Shown here piece after piece: positions 62,206-64,000 of a DNA stretch of 64,000 nt. Location of the stretch: assembly GCF_902616385.1 (NCBI RefSeq), contig NZ_CACMSM010000001.1:118525-182524 (forward strand), in the 5' to 3' direction. This DNA comes from an uncultured Prochlorococcus sp. (GTDB lineage Bacteria > Cyanobacteriota > Cyanobacteriia > PCC-6307 > Cyanobiaceae). Under the pieces are notes generated by a model. The model was given only the letters and a program-made list of their open reading frames with translations, made no database searches and was not told where the DNA came from. A program made the translations under genes and the position numbers. How positions within the stretch are numbered: position 1 is the first letter of the stretch; each line of letters starts with the position of its first letter.

Positions 62206-62346
62206 ATGCAGAAAAACTATATCTCTTTATTTTATAGAAATGATCGACTAAGGTATCTAGATTGGAATCAAAAAGATAAATCTTTATCTTTTACTTTCTT
62301 AAACCTTTTAACAAATGAAAGAAATATCTATAATCAACCATTCTAG
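62206..62346 (+). CDS. Doubtful 46-codon frame upstream of the GNAT gene
   Basis: An ATG frame of 46 residues (opening MQKNYISLFYRNDRLRYLDW) overlaps the first 32 bases of the GNAT gene in another frame. It is polar, with Tyr and Asn abundant, and has no recognised motif or clear ribosome site. It may be a small upstream gene coupled to the GNAT, or a chance frame; I lean to the latter. Confidence 0.15.
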   Translation: MQKNYISLFYRNDRLRYLDWNQKDKSLSFTFLNLLTNERNIYNQPF

Positions 62347-62770
62347 AGGAGCTTTAGGGTTAAGATTTTTTGGATTAGGTCCTAATCTTAAGCCCGCGAA
62401 TGGATTAATTAAGCTACAAAAATTACTAGATACTAATGCTTTCTGGGCAAAAAATAGAACAATTAATGATCTAAAAAAATGTCTTGCTAACAGTGATGTC
62501 ATAATCAGTCTTTGGGTTGGTAAGGACATGGTTGGTTTTGGTAGAGCGTTAACCGATGGGATTTACCGTGGGGTGCTTTGGGATGTAGTTATAGATCAAA
62601 ATCACCAAGGCAAAGGGTTTGGAACATTAATTGTAAAAAATCTTTTATCTGCTAAAAAAATTAAAAATACAAAAAAATTATACTTAATGACGACAAATAA
62701 AAAATTATTTTATTCTCAATTTGATTTTAAAGAGGTTACTTCTCAAAACTTATTAATTCGTGAAATATAA
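62315..62770 (+). CDS. GNAT-family N-acetyltransferase
   Basis: A 151-residue acetyl-CoA-dependent acetyltransferase. The GNAT core is DMVGFGRALTDGIYRGVLWD followed by VVIDQNHQGKGFGTLIVKNL, in which QGKGFG is the acetyl-CoA pyrophosphate loop, and the last motif is KKLFYSQFDFKE. The order and wording resemble the chloroplast/cyanobacterial GNAT group that includes NSI and serotonin N-acetyltransferase, so protein or small-amine acetylation is possible. The substrate cannot be told. It diverges from secA across 172 bases. Confidence 0.85.
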   Translation: MKEISIINHSRGALGLRFFGLGPNLKPANGLIKLQKLLDTNAFWAKNRTINDLKKCLANSDVIISLWVGKDMVGFGRALTDGIYRGVLWDVVIDQNHQGKGFGTLIVKNLLSAKKIKNTKKLYLMTTNKKLFYSQFDFKEVTSQNLLIREI

Positions 62771-62789
62771 AGTTTTTATAGAAAGTAAA

Positions 62790-63221
62790 TCAAGAAACAA
62801 ATTTACTATAAAGCCATCTTATAAAAGGTCCTAAAATAGGAACTGGTCCAAAAGTTGGGCCGCAAAAATCAAAGTAATCTCTGTGCTCTGTAATTAATCC
62901 ATTTTCACCAAATAATAAACGCGTAGTTCCTGGATAAATAAATTCTTTACCCATAATTTTTAAACCCATTGTCCATTCAATAAATCCACAATCCCCAGTG
63001 ATGGAAATTGCATGAGTTTCTAAAAAAACATCATCACATCTTTTAACTAACTTTTCTTGAGCTTTGACATAAGAATCTAAGCCCTTTGTTTCCTGCGTTG
63101 GGTCTATAAAAATAACATTCTCATTATAAAATTCAGCCCATTTTTGTTTTGTTGGTGCATCAGTACCATAAGGTTTAGAAAATAATCCCTTCAAATCTTT
63201 TGTAGAAATAACTCTTGTCAT
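62790..63221 (-). CDS. NTF2/SnoaL-like protein
   Basis: A protein of 143 residues of the NTF2-like cone fold. The core is TKQKWAEFYNENVIFIDPTQ, FLETHAISITGDCGFIEWTM, and FIYPGTTRLLFGENGLITEH with RDYFDFCGPTF, the usual helix-then-curved-sheet order. The C-terminus VPILGPFIRWLYSKFVS is amphipathic. The frame opens upstream at 63263, but ATG at 63221 (MTRVISTKDL) is the better start. NTF2-like proteins bind small hydrophobic ligands; no catalytic residues can be assigned. It lies 46 bases from tRNA-Gly and converges on the GNAT gene. Confidence 0.8.
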   Translation of the reverse strand: MTRVISTKDLKGLFSKPYGTDAPTKQKWAEFYNENVIFIDPTQETKGLDSYVKAQEKLVKRCDDVFLETHAISITGDCGFIEWTMGLKIMGKEFIYPGTTRLLFGENGLITEHRDYFDFCGPTFGPVPILGPFIRWLYSKFVS

Positions 63222-63267
63222 TACAAACTTTTTTATTAAAACTATTTTAAAAGATACAAACATTAAA

Positions 63268-63339
63268 AGCGGATGAAGAGATTCGAACTCTCGACATTCT
63301 CCTTGGCAAGGAGATGCTCTACCACTGAGCTACATCCGC
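63268..63339 (-). tRNA. trnG: tRNA-Gly, anticodon GCC
   Basis: A 72-base cloverleaf on the minus strand. The acceptor stem pairs GCGGATG with CATCCGC and the discriminator is T. The anticodon stem TCTCC/GGAGA encloses TTGCCAA with GCC. The T arm is GAGAGTTCGAATCTCTT. CCA is not encoded. Confidence 0.97.
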
Positions 63340-63400
63340 ATAACTTTTTTATTTTATCTCAAAGAAGGGATCAATGATAAAAATAATTAAATTTTTTCAA

Positions 63401-63877
63401 TTAATTTAAATTTTTAATTAAAGATCCCATCTCAATTGCTTGTAAAGCATAATTCCAACCAAGATTATTTTTAATCCCTGCTCTTTCTAAAGCCTGCTGC
63501 ATAGTATCAGTAGTTAAAACTCCAAAAATAATTGGAACATTATGTTCATTTGAAACTTGCGAAATACCTTTGCTTGCCTCAGATATAACTACATCATAGT
63601 GGGAAGTTTCACCACGGATCACAGCCCCAAGAGCAATTACAACGTCATAACTCTTTTTTTTCATGAGGGTTTTAGCTGCGATTGGCAATTCGAATGAACC
63701 AGGAACCCAAACTATATCTACTTGATTGCTTAATTCAGAAGTATCTAAACCATGTCTTTTTAAACAATCAAGACAGCCAGATAGAATTTTATTTGTAATT
63801 AAATCATTAAATCTTGCTATTACAATCCCAACTTTTAAAGTAGAGGCATTAGTAAAAGAACCCTCAAAAATAGCCAT
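63401..63877 (-). CDS. ribH: 6,7-dimethyl-8-ribityllumazine synthase
   Basis: RibH condenses the ribityl-pyrimidine with dihydroxybutanone phosphate, the step before riboflavin. The 158-residue protein assembles into a shell of many subunits. Motifs are [60 protein letters not shown] with the catalytic His, and [20 protein letters not shown]. It is 50 bases downstream of the probable psbZ on the same strand and 62 bases upstream of tRNA-Gly. Confidence 0.97.
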   Translation of the reverse strand: MAIFEGSFTNASTLKVGIVIARFNDLITNKILSGCLDCLKRHGLDTSELSNQVDIVWVPGSFELPIAAKTLMKKKSYDVVIALGAVIRGETSHYDVVISEASKGISQVSNEHNVPIIFGVLTTDTMQQALERAGIKNNLGWNYALQAIEMGSLIKNLN

Positions 63878-63926
63878 TAAATTTTACTTAGATATATTAA
63901 TAGACTCTCACGAAAAGGTATTAAGT

Positions 63927-64000
63927 TCAAACTAATGAGGAAACTATCCCTGTAACAAAAACTAAAACAACCCAAACAGCAGCAATAGAATAAATTTTTC
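63927..64000 (-). CDS. psbZ: Probable photosystem II protein PsbZ, C-terminal end
   Basis: Only the last 23 codons and the stop (TGA at 63929-63927) are in the window. They read KIYSIAAVWVVLVFVTGIVS followed by SLV, a hydrophobic helix ending in S-x-V. This suits PsbZ, a two-helix photosystem II subunit whose second helix reads W-x-x-L-V-x-x-x-G-x-x-x-S. The 5' part lies beyond the right edge, so the call rests on a short match. Confidence 0.5.
   Translation of the reverse strand, partial: KIYSIAAVWVVLVFVTGIVSSLV

Overview
The window is a stretch of AT-rich, densely packed cyanobacterial chromosome that looks like core genome of a high-light type marine Prochlorococcus. The grounds are photosystem I genes psaD and psaC, an NDH-1 subunit (ndhS), the ho1-pebA-pebB bilin operon, the response regulator rpaB, the cyanobacterial panC-cmk fusion, very low GC, gene gaps that are mostly under 200 bases, and the absence of any transposase, integrase, phage gene or CRISPR array. 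I infer the genus from gene content and protein character, not from a database search; the strain cannot be told.

Layout. 1-8,030: trpE (cut by the left edge), psaD, a histidine kinase with an eroded ATPase domain, rodA, mrp, then hemF, a probable haem c(i) assembly factor, an RNase D-like exonuclease and a small protein. 8,060-11,045: a lipid-A-disaccharide-synthase-like glycosyltransferase whose 5' side lies against tRNA-Cys(GCA), then the only long gene-poor stretch (about 840 bases), then a small cysteine-rich protein and a conserved unknown. 11,180-17,040: purM, panC-cmk, a low-molecular-weight phosphatase, pebB, pebA and ho1. 17,250-26,735: icd, a DUF1537 kinase, a sugar mutarotase-like protein, an alpha/beta hydrolase, a Na+/H+ antiporter, glgP and two conserved unknowns. 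26,813-36,280: tRNA-Arg(CCT), RNase P RNA, rnc, ndhS, rimM, glmS, psaC, acpP-fabF, transketolase and thiC under a TPP riboswitch. 36,340-47,845: an M20 amidohydrolase, a TPR protein, ruvB, smpB, lysS, rpaB, mreB-mreC-mreD, ssb, a DedA protein and ahcY. 47,880-64,000: tsaE, a PfkB sugar kinase, a second alpha/beta hydrolase, a group 2-type sigma factor, mgtE, gyrB with an SH3-like protein and two crcB genes, miaA, infC, a GntR regulator, cysE, secA, a GNAT, an NTF2-like protein, tRNA-Gly(GCC), ribH and the end of a probable psbZ.

How the genes work together: most are housekeeping (translation, cell wall and rod shape, DNA topology and repair, fatty acid, thiamine, CoA, riboflavin, haem and tryptophan synthesis) mixed with photosystem and carbon-store genes, as is usual for a streamlined phototroph.

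The part most worth a second look is the gap beside tRNA-Cys. It holds a degenerate copy of the tRNA 3' end 633 bases downstream, a compact unit made of promoter-like boxes, a perfect AGGAGG, an 11-codon reading frame and an intrinsic terminator, and an eroded second copy of that unit. It could be a scar of a tRNA-targeting element, a small RNA locus, or both. I did not find a clearly new multi-gene system elsewhere; other findings are modest.
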